A DNA stretch of 64,000 nucleotides. Source: Planctomycetia bacterium. Lineage in GTDB: Bacteria; Planctomycetota; Planctomycetia; Pirellulales; Thermoguttaceae. Below, piece by piece: positions 63,434-64,000 of the stretch; the first letter of the stretch is position 1; each line of letters begins with the position of its first letter. The stretch spans positions 1 through 64,000 of the forward strand of contig JAUNBG010000008.1 of assembly GCA_030527205.1 (NCBI GenBank), given 5' to 3'. The notes under the pieces were generated by a model. It saw only the letters and a list, made by a program, of their open reading frames with translations. It was not told the origin of the DNA and searched no databases. The position numbers were made by a program, and so were the translations under genes.

Positions 63434-64000
63434 ATGATAACCGTTGAACAAATCGCTCAGGCAGGCGTCGTTGGAGCTGGAGGAGCCGGTTTTCCGACTC
63501 ATATCAAACTTTCCGGAAAAGCAGATACTGTCGTCATTAATGCGGCGGAATGCGAACCGCTTTTGCATAAAGATAAGGAACTGATTCTTCATTTCGGAAA
63601 ACGAATCGTTGAAGGGCTTGCGATTGGAATGAAATTGGTCGGAGCCAATCGGGGCGTTATCGGAATTAAAGGCAAATATTCGAAAGTTATTGAATCTTTG
63701 CAATCCAAATTAAAGGCCAAAATGGAAATTGTCCCCTTGGATGACATTTATCCAGCGGGAGATGAATTTGTTCTCGTTTATCAAACATTACGACGAATCA
63801 TAGCGCCCGGAGCCATTCCGCTTTCCGTCGGCGCTGTTGTTATGAATGTTGAGACTGTATTCAATGTATCCGGAGTTGAAAAAACGCCTGTTATTGAAAA
63901 ATATGTTTCGGTTGCTGGCGCCGTTAAAAATCCTTGTTCTGTTTGCGTTCCGATAGGAGCTCCGCTCTCAAAATGTTTGGAAGCAGCAGGCGGGGCCATT
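63434..64000 (+). CDS. RnfC/PduS-like iron-sulfur/SLBB protein (N-terminal part, cut by window edge)
   Basis: 189 codons are open from ATG at 63434 to the window end. The opening MITVEQIAQAGVVGAGGAGF and the following PTHIKLSGKADTVVINAAEC plus EPLLHKDKEL match the RnfC N-terminal domain, including the FMN/nucleotide-binding glycine-rich loop. The start right at this loop is closer to PduS, the cobalamin reductase of bacterial microcompartments, than to full-length RnfC. Later VSVAGAVKNPCSVCVPIGAP is the start of an SLBB domain. The [4Fe-4S] part is beyond the edge. It may begin a microcompartment locus, which would fit rhamnose or fucose use; only the right-hand flank can tell. Confidence 0.85.
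   Translation, partial: MITVEQIAQAGVVGAGGAGFPTHIKLSGKADTVVINAAECEPLLHKDKELILHFGKRIVEGLAIGMKLVGANRGVIGIKGKYSKVIESLQSKLKAKMEIVPLDDIYPAGDEFVLVYQTLRRIIAPGAIPLSVGAVVMNVETVFNVSGVEKTPVIEKYVSVAGAVKNPCSVCVPIGAPLSKCLEAAGGAI

Overview
The window is 64 kb of an AT-rich bacterial chromosome, most probably from the Planctomycetota (Pirellulales-like, perhaps a host- or gut-associated lineage). The taxonomic call is inference. It rests on a BBP7-type outer-membrane barrel, secreted sugar-active proteins of planctomycete style, the DUF2344 gene next to rng, a HpnC-type squalene enzyme, and low-complexity Ser/Asn/Lys-rich inserts in housekeeping proteins. No plasmid, phage or insertion-sequence gene is visible, and no tRNA or rRNA was recognised.

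Layout. 0-2.4 kb: the end of a short sigma factor and a secreted glycosidase-like protein. 2.4-9 kb (minus): hrpA helicase, then proA downstream of rdgB. 9-20 kb: a secreted beta-helix protein, a small unknown gene, hpt, a translationally coupled lspA-trkH pair, a nucleoside hydrolase and a large secreted alpha-L-rhamnosidase. 20-27 kb: a TPR protein, rpsT and topA. 27-37 kb (plus): a zinc-ribbon/secretin-like membrane protein, nadK, a TraB/Tiki-like protein, a BBP7-like barrel, csrA, trxA and a coiled-coil zinc-ribbon protein. 37-46.8 kb: a membrane-anchored hydrolase-like protein, a sugar epimerase, a 3'-5' exonuclease, an AI-2E-type transporter, an SDR and a secreted esterase. 46.9-54 kb: a low-complexity exported protein, hpnC, rplU, rng and its DUF2344 partner. 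54-64 kb: a 1.4 kb AT-rich gap, a fused acyl-AMP ligase/ACP/alpha-oxoamine synthase, an orphan ParA, a DsbD-like protein and the start of an RnfC/PduS-like protein.

The genes mostly serve general cell functions (translation, nucleotide and NADP supply, K+ uptake, envelope biogenesis, redox), with a secreted polysaccharide-degrading component. The rhamnosidase together with the PduS/RnfC-like gene at the right edge hints at rhamnose or fucose use through a bacterial microcompartment lying just outside the window (inference).

The points most worth a second look are: (1) the one-polypeptide acyl-AMP ligase-ACP-oxoamine synthase; (2) topA, whose Lys/Thr-rich tail continues in the same frame for 64 codons past its TGA stop; (3) a family of about 110 bp intergenic repeats with terminal inverted repeats and a central hairpin, in four copies plus a fragment; (4) a different pair of about 105 bp repeats bracketing the epimerase and exonuclease genes; and (5) a zinc-ribbon membrane protein with duplicated secretin-N-like modules.
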